A DNA stretch of 64,000 nt from Epilithonimonas sp. JDS (GCF_021261315.1 NZ_JAJSAX010000002.1:558001-622000), one strand, 5' to 3'. Counted from the first letter of the stretch, positions 49,766 through 59,150 are shown. A program made the numbers and translations. Notes: generated from the sequence alone by a model not told the origin.

Positions 49766-50518
49766 GTGATTTTATTAACATTCAACATAGCGATTTCAGA
49801 AAAAGGCAGAGAAAAAAAAACAAATTTTTCTCAATCAGAATTGATATCATCTATCGAAGGAAATACTAAAATCATCTTGAATTTGTTGGAGCTTCACGAA
49901 TACAAAGCAACATTTTTTGTAGAAATATCCATTGCAGATCAGCTCCAGAAACTACTCAAAACCCTGTCACTTTCCGGTCACGAAATTGGACTTTACAATG
50001 TGGATTCTGATTCAGAAACAGTCATGAAAACCAAACAAAATTTGGAGCAAATTTTGGATAAACCCATCAGAGGTTTGAGACAAAAGTCACATCGTCTACC
50101 CTACTCCGAAATTAAGAAAATGGAGTTCATTTATGTCTCCAACATAGAAGAATCTAAGATCGATTTTCTTTGGCGAAAGCTGACCGAAAAAACAGAGATT
50201 TATGTAGAAAACGAAATGACAATTGTTCCAGAAAGTCAGTCGCCTTACTCGCAGCTTCCGTTCAATGATTATGTGCTCCAAGTGACGCCGATGAAGTATT
50301 ACGAGAGCATGCTTTTGGAAAGTCTCAAATCGAATGAATATGTAATGATTTATGCAAACGCATGGCAGCTTTTCAGTAAATACAATCTGCCATTCGTTTT
50401 GCCATTTTATAAAAAGATCAGCCTAAGTAGAAGTTTTGAAGACCGCTTGGAAGAACTATTTCAATTTGTAGATGAAAACGAAATTGCCGTTTCAAGAATG
50501 AAGGATTATTTATTTTAA
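49766..50518 (+). CDS. Degenerate NodB-like polysaccharide deacetylase
   Basis: This 250-residue protein has the overall layout of the flavobacterial polysaccharide deacetylase family: an ILLTFNIAIS N-terminal strand, a central HEYKATFFVEISIADQLQKL segment, a GHEIGLYN block and a DYVLQVTPM…LPFVLPFYKK C-terminal part. But where active relatives have LTFDxE it has LTFNIA. The SHGYYH-type metal-binding His motif is replaced by YNVDSDS, and the late FHPWEF block by YANAWQL. The catalytic Asp and both metal His are therefore absent, so it is probably a non-catalytic binding or regulatory protein. It starts with GTG at 49766, 87 bp after the threonine dehydrogenase gene. Confidence 0.75.
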   Translation: MILLTFNIAISEKGREKKTNFSQSELISSIEGNTKIILNLLELHEYKATFFVEISIADQLQKLLKTLSLSGHEIGLYNVDSDSETVMKTKQNLEQILDKPIRGLRQKSHRLPYSEIKKMEFIYVSNIEESKIDFLWRKLTEKTEIYVENEMTIVPESQSPYSQLPFNDYVLQVTPMKYYESMLLESLKSNEYVMIYANAWQLFSKYNLPFVLPFYKKISLSRSFEDRLEELFQFVDENEIAVSRMKDYLF

Positions 50519-50704
50519 AGTTCACAAATTCTTGCATAATATTGGCGAAAAAGTTATAAAAGCCAGCTTTAAAACCACTACTATTCAAAACTTGTTGATT
50601 TTAAATTAATCAAAAAAATTTTCATTTTATTAAATTAATCATAATATTGATATAATAAGGTCAGCATATACAAACCTTATAGCGATCGTATAGAAACAAC
50701 ATAG

Positions 50705-50745
50705 AAAAGCCTGTTATCATTTATTTGATAAACAGGCTTTATTTT
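50705..50745. terminator. Bidirectional intrinsic terminator
   Basis: Arms aaaagcctgttatca (50705-50719) and tgataaacaggctttatttt (50726-50745) pair through about 13 bp with one bulge. T-rich tracts follow on both strands. It serves the convergent deacetylase-like and metallophosphoesterase genes. Confidence 0.75.
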
Positions 50746-50763
50746 ATTAAAACATCAAATTAG

Positions 50764-51975
50764 TTAACTCAGCTCAAACACAGTGATTTCTGGCAAAACA
50801 CCTACTCTACCAGGATAACCTATCACCCCGAAACCACGGTTGACATAGAGGTATTTCCCTTCGCTTTCGTACAGATCCGCCCACTTTGGATACTTGTACT
50901 TCACAGGCGACCATTTGAAGTTTTTGAGGTCGATTCCGAACTGCATTCCGTGCGTGTGTCCAGAGATCGTCAGTTGAACGTTTTTAGGATGGTTTTTGAC
51001 AATCGCATCGAAATGTGAAGGATCATGAGACATTAGGATCTTCGCAGCGTCTGCAGGCACATTTTGGGTCGCCTTGTCAAGATCTCCAAATTGTGGAAAT
51101 GGTGCGATTCCCCAGTTCTCTACACCAAGAATGTACAGTTTTTCGCCGTTTTTCTCAATGATCCTATGTTCGTTGCGAAGCATTTCGAAGCCTGCTTTTT
51201 TCTCATATTCTATTAATTGAGGAATGTTTAGTGCTTTTTCTTCTTTGGTTTTAAAGTCGCCATAGTCACCGTAATCGTGATTTCCAAGGACTGCAAATTT
51301 ACCATCTCGGCTCTTGATCTGTGAAAACAAATCTATGAAAGGCACGAACTCATCTGCATAATTATTGACCATATCGCCTGTAAATAAGATTAGATCAGCA
51401 TCTTGCTTATTGATCAGATCAATGGCGTGTTGCAAATGTTTTGGATTTTGGAAACTTCCACTGTGTACATCAGAAATTTGGACAATCTTATAACCTTTAA
51501 AAGCTGCAGGTAAATTCCTCAGCTTTAATCTTACGATTCTTGCTCTGTGACGGTATTTCCCAAAGATAATGCCATCCAAAACCAAACCTGCCAAAAGCGC
51601 AGCCGAACCAAGACCTACAAGACTTACAAACTTTCTCCTGGATGGATAATCGTGGTTTTCTGTCGCCACATAATGATATCCAAAGTTGAACAACCTGAAA
51701 ACATCTTCCACCAAAAGAAATAAGGCAACCAGAATTTTCGGCAAAACAAAGATCAAAATGGTTGAAAAGACGATCTGAAACCTCAGATATTCGTGCGAAG
51801 CTCTGTTGAACGTGAAAACGGAATAAAGTAAAAACCCGTAGATCAGAACCGTCGGGATCCAATAGATGAATTTTGCATTTTGATTGGAATAAACAGTTTT
51901 AAAAGCCTGATAAACATAAACTTCCAGCACCAGAAAAATACCGAGAAGAAATAAAATATTCTTTTGCATACTCAT
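50764..51975 (-). CDS. Membrane-anchored metallophosphoesterase
   Basis: This 403-residue protein has three to four N-terminal transmembrane helices (within ~5-90) and one more around 125-140, then a calcineurin-like metallophosphoesterase domain (~165-403). All five metal/catalytic motifs are present: ISDVHSG, TGDMVNN, LGNHDYG, SHDPSHF and SGHTHGMQ. This is the layout of YaeI/YkuE-type phosphodiesterases acting at the membrane, possibly on lipid substrates such as UDP-diacylglucosamine; the substrate is not proven. The start is set at 51975; a TTG at 51990 and an ATG at 51969 are alternatives. It is followed by a terminator. Confidence 0.9.
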   Translation of the reverse strand: MSMQKNILFLLGIFLVLEVYVYQAFKTVYSNQNAKFIYWIPTVLIYGFLLYSVFTFNRASHEYLRFQIVFSTILIFVLPKILVALFLLVEDVFRLFNFGYHYVATENHDYPSRRKFVSLVGLGSAALLAGLVLDGIIFGKYRHRARIVRLKLRNLPAAFKGYKIVQISDVHSGSFQNPKHLQHAIDLINKQDADLILFTGDMVNNYADEFVPFIDLFSQIKSRDGKFAVLGNHDYGDYGDFKTKEEKALNIPQLIEYEKKAGFEMLRNEHRIIEKNGEKLYILGVENWGIAPFPQFGDLDKATQNVPADAAKILMSHDPSHFDAIVKNHPKNVQLTISGHTHGMQFGIDLKNFKWSPVKYKYPKWADLYESEGKYLYVNRGFGVIGYPGRVGVLPEITVFELS

Positions 51976-52047
51976 ATTTTGAAAAAACAAAAAGGAATAA
52001 AAATTTATTCCTTTTATAATTATAAACGTTTAAGTTTCGATTTTACT

Positions 52048-53127
52048 TTAAAGTTTCCCTTCTGGGAATTTGTAGATCACACAATTGATGTTCATTCCTG
52101 CTCCAACGGACGTGAAAAGAATGTGAGAACCTGGAATGAATTCCTGCCCTTCCATTTTCCCTTTTCTGATAAGATCAAACAAGGTTGGAACCGTTGCCAC
52201 AGACGAATTTCCAAATTCCTGGATCGTCATCGGAGAGATCGCGTGGTCGTAATCCTTTTGTCCATACAACTTGAAAAGCCTGCCGATCATCGCATAATCC
52301 ATTTTTGCATTGGCTTGGTGGATCAATATTTTTGTAATGTCCGAAATATCAAGACCCGCTTTTTCAATGGTTTTCTTGATCGCATCTGGAACGTTTTTCA
52401 AGGCATATTCGTAGATCTTACGGCCTTTCATTTGGATATATTGTCTTGCTTCTTTGGATTCAAGATTGAGACTTGGTCCATTTGCAAGATAATTAAGCTC
52501 CTCACCATTGTCGCAAAGCGTACTGTCCGCCAGAACACCCACGGTAGTATCTTCTGTCGCCGTCACTACAACCGCACCAGCGCCATCTGCGAAAATCATT
52601 TTATTTCTGTCGAATTCGTCCGTTACCCGGCTCAACGTTTCGCCGCCGACAACAAGTATCGTCTTTGCCTTTTTAGCTTTGATCAATGAATCTGCAAGGA
52701 TCAAAGACTCTACCCAGCCTGGACAACCGAAGATCATATCATAATTGACACAAGATCTGTTTTTGATATCCAATTTGTTCTTCAATCTAGCTGACAACGA
52801 AGGCATAAAATTAGGAATTCCATCCACATCTACTTCTCCAAAATTGGTCGCGTAGATGATATAATCAATTTCCTCTTTATCAATGCCAGCATCCTCGATT
52901 GCCTCCAAAGAAGCTCTGAGACCAAGGTCCGAATTGAAATCCTCAGGACTCAAATATCTTCTTCTTTCGATCTCTGTGATGTCCACAAACTTCTGAATGA
53001 TCTCGTCCGTCGGTTTCTCAATCAGTTGATTATTATCATCATAGAAAACAGAATCCTTGAAATGTGAACCTTCTATTATGTTTTCCGGAATGTAACATCC
53101 GGAGCCAATGATCAGTGTATTAGGCAT
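52048..53127 (-). CDS. 3-oxoacyl-ACP synthase III family protein
   Basis: This 359-residue thiolase-fold ketosynthase is related to FabH. The catalytic triad is Cys135 (IFGCPGW), His270 (IHQANAKM) and Asn307 (EFGNSSVA). The typical FADGAGAVVV block (178-187) and a GAGMNINCVIYKF end are present. It condenses an acyl-CoA or acyl-ACP with malonyl-ACP, or a related acyl transfer. The protein is longer than FabH (about 320) through insertions around 20-40, so it may serve a specialised pathway (aryl polyene, branched fatty acid or lipid) rather than standard fatty-acid initiation. It lies alone, 72 bp beyond the metallophosphoesterase start, on the same strand. Confidence 0.88.
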   Translation of the reverse strand: MPNTLIIGSGCYIPENIIEGSHFKDSVFYDDNNQLIEKPTDEIIQKFVDITEIERRRYLSPEDFNSDLGLRASLEAIEDAGIDKEEIDYIIYATNFGEVDVDGIPNFMPSLSARLKNKLDIKNRSCVNYDMIFGCPGWVESLILADSLIKAKKAKTILVVGGETLSRVTDEFDRNKMIFADGAGAVVVTATEDTTVGVLADSTLCDNGEELNYLANGPSLNLESKEARQYIQMKGRKIYEYALKNVPDAIKKTIEKAGLDISDITKILIHQANAKMDYAMIGRLFKLYGQKDYDHAISPMTIQEFGNSSVATVPTLFDLIRKGKMEGQEFIPGSHILFTSVGAGMNINCVIYKFPEGKL

Positions 53128-53268
53128 TGATATTAATAAATTTTAATATGCAAAATTACATAAAAATTAATAGTTGGAATTTTTATTTTATTAAATTTTA
53201 GGACTCTTGCAATTAATCAATTGTAAATGTGAAGTATAGACAATCAATTCCGCTTTTCCCACCTGATA

Positions 53269-53301
53269 TTTGAATTTTTTATGATAGAATTTCTATTTTT
53301 G
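53269..53301 (+). promoter_or_regulatory. Promoter of the YigZ-family gene
   Basis: TTTG (53269-53272), 21-nt spacer, TATTTTTG (53294-53301). The start codon is only 5 bp beyond the -7 box, so the transcript would have almost no leader. Confidence 0.45.
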
Positions 53302-53305
53302 AAAA

Positions 53306-53902
53306 ATGTTTGAATTCCAAACCATAGATAAAGAAATCGAGGACATTCTGATGAAGGAAAAAGGAAGCAAATTCATAGGTTTTGCTTATCCTGTAAATTC
53401 TGAATCTGAAGTCAAGTCCAGACTCCATCATCTTCAAAACTTTCACCCGAAAGCTACACATCATTGTTACGCTTACAGATTAGGAATCATTGGCGAAAAT
53501 TACCGCGCCAATGACGATGGCGAACCATCTGGAAGTGCAGGTCTGCCAATCTACAATCAGCTTTTAGCGCATCAAATTACAAATGTTTTGGTCGTTGTCA
53601 TCAGATATTATGGCGGAACAAAATTGGGCGTTGGTGGATTAGTAAAAGCTTACAAAGAATCTGCGAAATTTACTTTAGAAGAAGCCAAAATCATCACCAA
53701 AGAATTAGAATCGAAAATAGAATTGAAGTTTAAATTCTCCCAGCAAAATATCATCTTCACTTTGCTCAATAAGTACGATGCGAAAATCATTTCGTTCGAA
53801 GCGGAAGATATTTGCACGATTGTAGCCAACTTCAAATCCTCAAAAAAAGAAAGCATCTCAGACGAGTTGTCCGAGATGCTTTTGGAGTTTAATATTTTAT
53901 AA
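53306..53902 (+). CDS. YigZ/IMPACT family protein
   Basis: This is a 198-residue protein of the YigZ/IMPACT (UPF0029) family. The N-terminal domain (~1-125) holds the signature RANDDGEPSGSAGLPIYNQL and VVVIRYYGGTKLGVGGLVKAY. The C-terminal ferredoxin-like domain (~140-198) is DUF1949-like. The family is linked to translation control in eukaryotes and to nucleic acid or ribosome binding in bacteria; its bacterial role is poorly known. It is convergent with the zinc peptidase gene, with only 3 bp between stops. Confidence 0.92.
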   Translation: MFEFQTIDKEIEDILMKEKGSKFIGFAYPVNSESEVKSRLHHLQNFHPKATHHCYAYRLGIIGENYRANDDGEPSGSAGLPIYNQLLAHQITNVLVVVIRYYGGTKLGVGGLVKAYKESAKFTLEEAKIITKELESKIELKFKFSQQNIIFTLLNKYDAKIISFEAEDICTIVANFKSSKKESISDELSEMLLEFNIL

Positions 53903-53905
53903 CTT

Positions 53906-54613
53906 TTATCTTCTACTTCCCATTAGCATTGATGCAAAATAAAGTAGTTGTGCTAATGAACCTAAAGCCGCAACAACATAAGTTCTGGCTGCCCACTTAA
54001 GTGAATCTTCTGCGCCTGCATACTCTTCTCGAGAAACGGTTCCTGTAGTTTCCAGCCATTTCAAAGCGCGATTGCTCGCATCATATTCCACCGGCAAAGT
54101 GATGAACGCAAATAGCGTTGTAATAGCAAACAAAATCACACCAATTGCCAAAACGGTAGTATTTCCATTCGGATTATCAATACTTCTTGTACCAGCCATA
54201 ATCGCAATACCAGCAATCAAAACAAACTGTAATAGATTTGAGCTAATGTTCACAATCGGAACCATTTTGGACCGCAATTGCAACATAGAATAGCCAACAG
54301 CGTGCTGCACAGCGTGACCACATTCGTGAGCTGCAACCGCAGCCGCCGCAGCATTTCTCTGCATATAAACCGCTTCTGAAAGATTTACTGTTTTGGTTTC
54401 CGGATTATAGTGGTCGGTCAGTTGTCCTGGAACGGAAACTACCTGAACATCATTAATCCCATTATCTCTCAGCATTTTTTCGGCGATTTCTTTTCCTGAA
54501 AGTCCATTTCTAAGATGAACTTTTGAATAATGCTCAAATTTGGATTTCAATCTTGATGAAACAATCCAACTCAGCAGCGTAGAAATCCCAATAATTAAAT
54601 AGTAACCAGTCAT
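53906..54613 (-). CDS. Membrane zinc metallopeptidase (YugP family)
   Basis: This 235-residue integral membrane neutral zinc metallopeptidase belongs to the YugP/DUF4149-like family. The zinc motif HECGH is at 96-100 (His96, Glu97, His100), in AAAVAAHECGHAVQHA, and the third ligand region is LPVEYDASNRAL (Glu/Asp) near 174-185. One N-terminal helix, two in the middle (about 118-165) and a C-terminal helix are seen, placing the active site at the membrane. Length is typical. Substrates are unknown; related proteases are involved in membrane protein quality control. Confidence 0.9.
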   Translation of the reverse strand: MTGYYLIIGISTLLSWIVSSRLKSKFEHYSKVHLRNGLSGKEIAEKMLRDNGINDVQVVSVPGQLTDHYNPETKTVNLSEAVYMQRNAAAAAVAAHECGHAVQHAVGYSMLQLRSKMVPIVNISSNLLQFVLIAGIAIMAGTRSIDNPNGNTTVLAIGVILFAITTLFAFITLPVEYDASNRALKWLETTGTVSREEYAGAEDSLKWAARTYVVAALGSLAQLLYFASMLMGSRR

Positions 54614-54674
54614 TATATCTTCAATTTACATTAAAATAAATTACATCTTTTGATGTAAAAATCGTACCAAAGCC

Positions 54675-54704
54675 TTGCTTTTTTTTCCTTAAAAACTATC
54701 TTTG
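54675..54704 (+). promoter_or_regulatory. Promoter of the GNAT gene
   Basis: TTG (54675-54677), exactly 19-nt spacer, TATCTTTG (54697-54704), 20 nt to the ATG: a textbook Bacteroidota promoter. Confidence 0.6.
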
Positions 54705-54724
54705 TCTAATCTATAAACAAGAAT

Positions 54725-55855
54725 ATGGGAAATATCAATATAAAGCAAGTAGTTACGGAAAAAGACCAAATGGATTTCATCAAATTCCCGATGGAACTTT
54801 ACAAAAACAACCCGAATTACGTTCCGCCATTGATTAATGAAGAAAGAAATATCTGGAAAAAGGAAGAAAATCCTGCGCTAAATTATTCTGAAGCGAAGCA
54901 GTTTTTAGCTTATAAAAATGATAAAATCGTTGGCAGAATTGCTGTTTTGATTAATAGAAAAGAAGAAAAAGAACTTGGTATCAAGAAAGTGAGATTTGGC
55001 TGGCTGGATTTCATCGATGATGCAGACGTTTCTAAAGCTTTGATTGATATCGCCATCAATTATGCTAAGGAAAATCATATCGATAAGATAGAAGGTCCGA
55101 TGGGATTTACGAATCTTGATAAGGCTGGAATGTTGACTTTCGGGTTTGATAAATTGGCAACGATGATTGGACTTTACAACAACGATTATTACCCGAAACA
55201 TCTAGAAAATCTTGGTTTGGTAAAAGAAAAAGAATGGGTAGAATTTGAACTGCAATTCCCTGAGATTTTGCCCGAAAAAGTTGAAAAATTCAGTTCATTG
55301 ATTGCTCAGAAATATAAATTGAAAACCTTACAATTCAAGCATAAAAAGGAAATTTTGCCTTATGTAGAATCGATGTTCAAATTGCTTGATGAAACCTATA
55401 AGTATCTTTCTACTTACACACCGATTTCTGACGAGCAAATCAAAACTTACAAAGAGAAATATTTTGGTTTTATAGACAAAGATTACATCACCTGTGTAGC
55501 CGACGAGAATAATCAGTTGGTGGCGTTTGCGATTACGATGCCTTCTTATTCCAAAGCGTTGCAGAAATCAAACGGAAAATTGTTCCCATTTGGCTGGTGG
55601 CACTTTTTACAGGCTGGAAAGAAAAATGAGCGCGCAAATTTCTATTTGATAGGAATCCATCCAGAATATCAAAGAAGAGGTGTGACTTCAATGATTTTTA
55701 AAGCAATCCAAATGAACCTTAAAAATAAAGGCATCAAATATCTGGAGACCAATCCAGAATTGGAGGAAAACAAGAGCGTACAGGTTCTTTGGCAAGATTA
55801 TCATCCCGTGCATCACAAGAGTAGAAGAACTTATTCACTACAACTAAATAATTGA
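54725..55855 (+). CDS. GNAT-family acyltransferase
   Basis: This 376-residue protein has an N-terminal part (~1-165: KFPMELYKNNPNYVPPLINE, GRIAVLINRKEE, GWLDFIDDADVSKALIDIA) and a C-terminal GNAT domain (~240-376), whose acetyl-CoA loop reads LIGIHPEYQRRGVTSMIFKA. This long two-part form is common in Bacteroidota and is annotated as GNAT or N-acetyltransferase of unknown substrate. No operon partner was identified other than the small protein at 55947 (91 bp on). Confidence 0.85.
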   Translation: MGNINIKQVVTEKDQMDFIKFPMELYKNNPNYVPPLINEERNIWKKEENPALNYSEAKQFLAYKNDKIVGRIAVLINRKEEKELGIKKVRFGWLDFIDDADVSKALIDIAINYAKENHIDKIEGPMGFTNLDKAGMLTFGFDKLATMIGLYNNDYYPKHLENLGLVKEKEWVEFELQFPEILPEKVEKFSSLIAQKYKLKTLQFKHKKEILPYVESMFKLLDETYKYLSTYTPISDEQIKTYKEKYFGFIDKDYITCVADENNQLVAFAITMPSYSKALQKSNGKLFPFGWWHFLQAGKKNERANFYLIGIHPEYQRRGVTSMIFKAIQMNLKNKGIKYLETNPELEENKSVQVLWQDYHPVHHKSRRTYSLQLNN

Positions 55856-55946
55856 TAAGTGATAGTTTATAAATGATTTATCAAACAATTGTTTAGCAAA
55901 ATATAAATTTGAGAAAGTGCATTAATCTTTTAAAAATCAATTCCCA

Positions 55947-56132
55947 TTGAAAAAGCAACTATACATCTACGTTGGTCTGATAATCTTATTTGTGGCTTAT
56001 AATTTCTACAAACCTATCCAAGACGACAGAATGGACACAGCCATCAACATTCTGTTTGCCAGCGTGTTGTTTCTCTACATCGCTTATATTGCTTATCTCG
56101 TTCTGAAGCGGATAGGCAAAAAAGACAAATAG
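55947..56132 (+). CDS. Small two-helix membrane protein
   Basis: This 61-residue protein starts with TTG at 55947 (MKKQLYIYVGLIILFVAYNF) and has two membrane helices (5-20 and 35-53) with a basic end (KRIGKKDK). No family was recognised. It precedes the nuo operon by about 120 bp, with a promoter-like element in between, so it is probably not part of it. Confidence 0.55.
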   Translation: MKKQLYIYVGLIILFVAYNFYKPIQDDRMDTAINILFASVLFLYIAYIAYLVLKRIGKKDK

Positions 56133-56225
56133 ATTCTTATTTATAACTGTTCTAAATTTACTAAAACAGACTTTTCTCTTGTTTACATAAGCCTCATAAT
56201 TTACTATATTAAATCTTTATTTAGT

Positions 56226-56233
56226 ATTTTTGC
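56226..56233 (+). promoter_or_regulatory. -7 promoter element of the nuo operon
   Basis: TATTTTTG fits TAnnTTTG and ends 18 nt before the nuoA ATG. Upstream there is a weak TTTA at 56200-56203 (22-nt spacing). Transcription would begin near 56239. Confidence 0.4.
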
Positions 56234-56251
56234 ATAGTTAAATTTGACCTT

Positions 56252-56623
56252 ATGAATTTACCCGAAAATTATATTCCAATACTAATTCAGGCCGCAGTCG
56301 GTCTTGGATTCGTAGCTATTTCTTTGTTAGGTGCTCATTTCTTGGGTCCTCAGCAGAAGAAAGGGAATTCTGTAAAAAACCAAGCTTGGGAATGTGGTAT
56401 TCCTAGTGAAGGTAATGCTAGAACACCATTCTCCATCAAATATTTCCTGACTGCAGTTTTGTTCGTATTGTTCGATATCGAGATTGTATTCTTCTACCCG
56501 TATGCGGTCAACTTTAGAGAGTTTGGAATGGAAGGCTTTGTTGCCGTACTTACATTTGTTGCTATTTTCTTTGTTGCTTTTTTCTACGTTTGGAAAAGAG
56601 GCGCATTGGATTGGGACAAATAA
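56252..56623 (+). CDS. nuoA: NADH-quinone oxidoreductase subunit A
   Basis: This 123-residue membrane subunit of complex I has three transmembrane helices (about 10-28, 64-84 and 93-113). The conserved loop WECGIPSEGNARTPFSIKYFL between helices 1 and 2 carries the invariant Cys near the quinone site, followed by FDIEIVFFYPYAVNF. It is the first gene of the nuo operon, 69 bp before nuoB, with a promoter-like element just upstream. Confidence 0.96.
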   Translation: MNLPENYIPILIQAAVGLGFVAISLLGAHFLGPQQKKGNSVKNQAWECGIPSEGNARTPFSIKYFLTAVLFVLFDIEIVFFYPYAVNFREFGMEGFVAVLTFVAIFFVAFFYVWKRGALDWDK

Positions 56624-56691
56624 ATTAAATTAATTACGTTTTGGATTTAAAATTGAATCAATTAGAGTCTAAAATTTAAAATCTAGAAAAA

Positions 56692-57252
56692 ATGTCAGAT
56701 AATAAACCAGTAATAAAAACAGATGCGCCCGCTCCTCCAGGATTTGAAGGAGAAGGATTTTTCGCAACCAACTTGAGCAGTGTGATTGGGATGGCAAGAA
56801 AGTTTTCACTTTGGCCTTTACCTTTCGCAACGTCTTGTTGTGGAATCGAATTTATGGCGACATTGAATCCAACTTACGATGCGTCAAGATTTGGGATGGA
56901 AAGAAACTCTTTCTCTCCAAGACAGGCAGATATGTTGATGGTTTGCGGAACGATTGCTAAGAAATTAGGTCCCGTTTTGAAAGAAGTTTACACCCAAATG
57001 GCTGAGCCGAAATGGGTAGTTGCTGTTGGCGCTTGTGCTTCCAGCGGTGGTATTTTTGATACTTATTCGGTTCTTCAGGGAATTGACAAAATCATTCCTG
57101 TTGATGTTTACGTTCCAGGATGTCCGCCAAGACCAGAACAAATTATCGAAGGTGTAATGCAAGTGCAGGCTTTGGCAGAAAGCGAAAGCATCAGAAGAAG
57201 AGATATGCCGGAATATCAGCATTTATTGGATTCTTACAATATTAGTAACTAA
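56692..57252 (+). CDS. nuoB: NADH-quinone oxidoreductase subunit B
   Basis: This 186-residue peripheral arm subunit binds the terminal [4Fe-4S] cluster N2. Ligands are Cys49 and Cys50 (SCCGIEFMA), Cys115 ([10 protein letters not shown]) and Cys144 (PGCPPRPEQ). It passes electrons from the iron-sulfur chain to quinone. Length is normal. It is followed by nuoC after 5 bp, so the two are tightly coupled. A short N-terminal extension ([16 protein letters not shown]) precedes the conserved core. Confidence 0.96.
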   Translation: MSDNKPVIKTDAPAPPGFEGEGFFATNLSSVIGMARKFSLWPLPFATSCCGIEFMATLNPTYDASRFGMERNSFSPRQADMLMVCGTIAKKLGPVLKEVYTQMAEPKWVVAVGACASSGGIFDTYSVLQGIDKIIPVDVYVPGCPPRPEQIIEGVMQVQALAESESIRRRDMPEYQHLLDSYNISN

Positions 57253-57257
57253 GGAAG

Positions 57258-57752
57258 ATGACGAACGAATTTGTATTAGAAGCTATCACGAGAGAATTTC
57301 CTGAGTCTGTGATTTCAAGTTCAGAACCTTACGGAATGCTGACGGTTGAAATCAAGAAAGACGATATAAAAAAGGTGATTCATTACTTGAAAGATTCAAC
57401 TTTAGAAATTAATTTTTTGACAGATGTTTGCGGAATTCATTATCCTGAAACACCTGAAAAGGAAATCGGCGTTATTTATCATTTGCATAATATGATGACC
57501 AATTTCAGAATTCGTCTGAAAGCTTTTATGACGAGAGAAAATGTTGAAGTTGATTCTTTGACAGAATTATATGCCGGTGCGAACTGGATGGAAAGAGAAA
57601 CTTTTGATTTCTATGGAATCAAATTTAAAGGCCACCCAGATTTGAGACCAATCCTCAATATGGAAGACCTGGGTTACCATCCAATGCTGAAAGAATATCG
57701 CTTGGAAGATGGAACCAGAACAGACAAGAACGATAGTATGTTCGGAAGATAA
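57258..57752 (+). CDS. nuoC: NADH-quinone oxidoreductase subunit C
   Basis: This 164-residue complex I 30-kDa subunit has the family block LTELYAGANWMERETFDFYGIKFKGHPDLRPILN. It is a stand-alone subunit here, not fused to NuoD as in E. coli. It lies 5 bp after nuoB. The gap to nuoD (75 bp) is filled by a low-complexity direct and inverted repeat of the words gataaatga and tatcaatta. Confidence 0.95.
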   Translation: MTNEFVLEAITREFPESVISSSEPYGMLTVEIKKDDIKKVIHYLKDSTLEINFLTDVCGIHYPETPEKEIGVIYHLHNMMTNFRIRLKAFMTRENVEVDSLTELYAGANWMERETFDFYGIKFKGHPDLRPILNMEDLGYHPMLKEYRLEDGTRTDKNDSMFGR

Positions 57753-57827
57753 AATTAATATAAATGATAAATGATGATAGATAAATGATTATCGATTATC
57801 ACCTATCAATTATCAATTATAAAGAAT

Positions 57828-59051
57828 ATGAAAGATAACTCATTATCTAATATACTTAACCAATACGACAGCAAGGAACAAATCGACGGGCAATTATACA
57901 CCCTGAATCTTGGACCTACGCACCCTGCAACTCACGGGATTTTCCAGAACGTTCTTACAATGGACGGAGAAAGGATTCTACACGCTGAGCAAACTGTAGG
58001 TTATATCCACAGAGCATTCGAAAAAATCTCTGAGAGAAGAAACTTTGCACAAATCACGACGCTTACCGATAGAATGAACTACTGCTCTGCCCCAATCAAC
58101 AATTTGGGTTGGCATATGACAGTTGAGAAATTACTTGGAATCAAAGTTCCAAAACGTGTCGATTATATGCGTGTGATTTTGATGGAGTTGGCAAGGATTG
58201 GTGACCACTTGATTTGTAACGGTGTAACAGGAATGGATGCCGGAGCGATTACAGGATTGACTTATATGTTCATCGAAAGAGAGCGTATCTACGATATGTA
58301 TGAGCAGATTTGCGGTGCAAGGATGACGACCAATATGGGAAGAATCGGCGGTTTCGAAAGAGACTTCACACCGAAGTTCCACGAGTTGTTGAAAGACTTC
58401 TTGAAGACTTTCCCGGCAAGATTTGCAGAATTTGGTCAATTGTTAGAAAGAAACCGAATCTTTATGGACAGAACCATAGGCGCAGGCGCAATCTCAGCAG
58501 AGCGTGCTTTGAGCTACGGTTTCACAGGTCCAAACCTACGTGCGACCGGCGTTGATTATGACGTGAGAGTTGCACAGCCTTATTCTTCTTACGAGGATTT
58601 CGATTTCATCATTCCGGTTGGAACTGCGGGCGATACTTACGACCGTTTTATGGTTCGTCAGCAGGAGATTTGGGAATCTTTGAAAATCATCAACCAAGCT
58701 TACGACAACCTTCCAGAAGGACCATTCCACGCGGATGTTCCGGATTTCTATCTTCCTGAAAAGGCAGATGTTTACAACAAAATGGAAGCCTTGATTTACC
58801 ATTTTAAAATCGTGATGGGAGAAACCGATGTCCCTAAAGGCGAAGTTTACCACGCTGTAGAAGGTGGAAACGGAGAATTAGGATTCTATCTCGTGAGCGA
58901 CGGCGGAAGAACGCCATACAGACTTCACTTCAGAAGACCTTGTTTCATTTATTACCAAGCTTATCCGGAAATGATTACGGGCGCAGTAATATCTGATGCA
59001 ATTGTGACGATGTGTAGTATGAACATCATTGCGGGAGAATTAGACGCATAA
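57828..59051 (+). CDS. nuoD: NADH-quinone oxidoreductase subunit D
   Basis: This 407-residue 49-kDa subunit lines the quinone cavity. It has the LNLGPTHPATHGIFQNVL start of the fold, YIHRAFEKISE with the quinone-site His, RMNYCSAP, the GAVIPVGTAG-like DFIIPVGTAGD region and the C-terminal CSMNIIAGELDA. It is separate from NuoC. The start is 76 bp after nuoC. It is followed by a 99-bp gap with a palindrome (59119-59135) before nuoE. Confidence 0.96.
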   Translation: MKDNSLSNILNQYDSKEQIDGQLYTLNLGPTHPATHGIFQNVLTMDGERILHAEQTVGYIHRAFEKISERRNFAQITTLTDRMNYCSAPINNLGWHMTVEKLLGIKVPKRVDYMRVILMELARIGDHLICNGVTGMDAGAITGLTYMFIERERIYDMYEQICGARMTTNMGRIGGFERDFTPKFHELLKDFLKTFPARFAEFGQLLERNRIFMDRTIGAGAISAERALSYGFTGPNLRATGVDYDVRVAQPYSSYEDFDFIIPVGTAGDTYDRFMVRQQEIWESLKIINQAYDNLPEGPFHADVPDFYLPEKADVYNKMEALIYHFKIVMGETDVPKGEVYHAVEGGNGELGFYLVSDGGRTPYRLHFRRPCFIYYQAYPEMITGAVISDAIVTMCSMNIIAGELDA

Positions 59052-59118
59052 CATTGTAAATAGTATCATTGTAAAAAGTATTAACGAATTTACAGTGATC
59101 AAAATAAATCATTAGTAC

Positions 59119-59135
59119 ATTGTACACCGTACAAT
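59119..59135. repeat. Perfect palindrome in the nuoD-nuoE gap
   Basis: attgtac-acc-gtacaat, a 7-bp stem with 3-nt loop, 15 bp before the nuoE start. A neighbouring word (cattgtaaa) is repeated three times in the gap, so it is probably part of a simple intergenic repeat rather than an operator. Confidence 0.45.
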
Positions 59136-59150
59136 AATACAGTAAATAAG

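Noticed and set aside
51964-52689. 241-codon open frame on the plus strand opposite the KAS III gene
   Set aside because: Antisense shadow; the minus strand holds a complete Cys-His-Asn ketosynthase.
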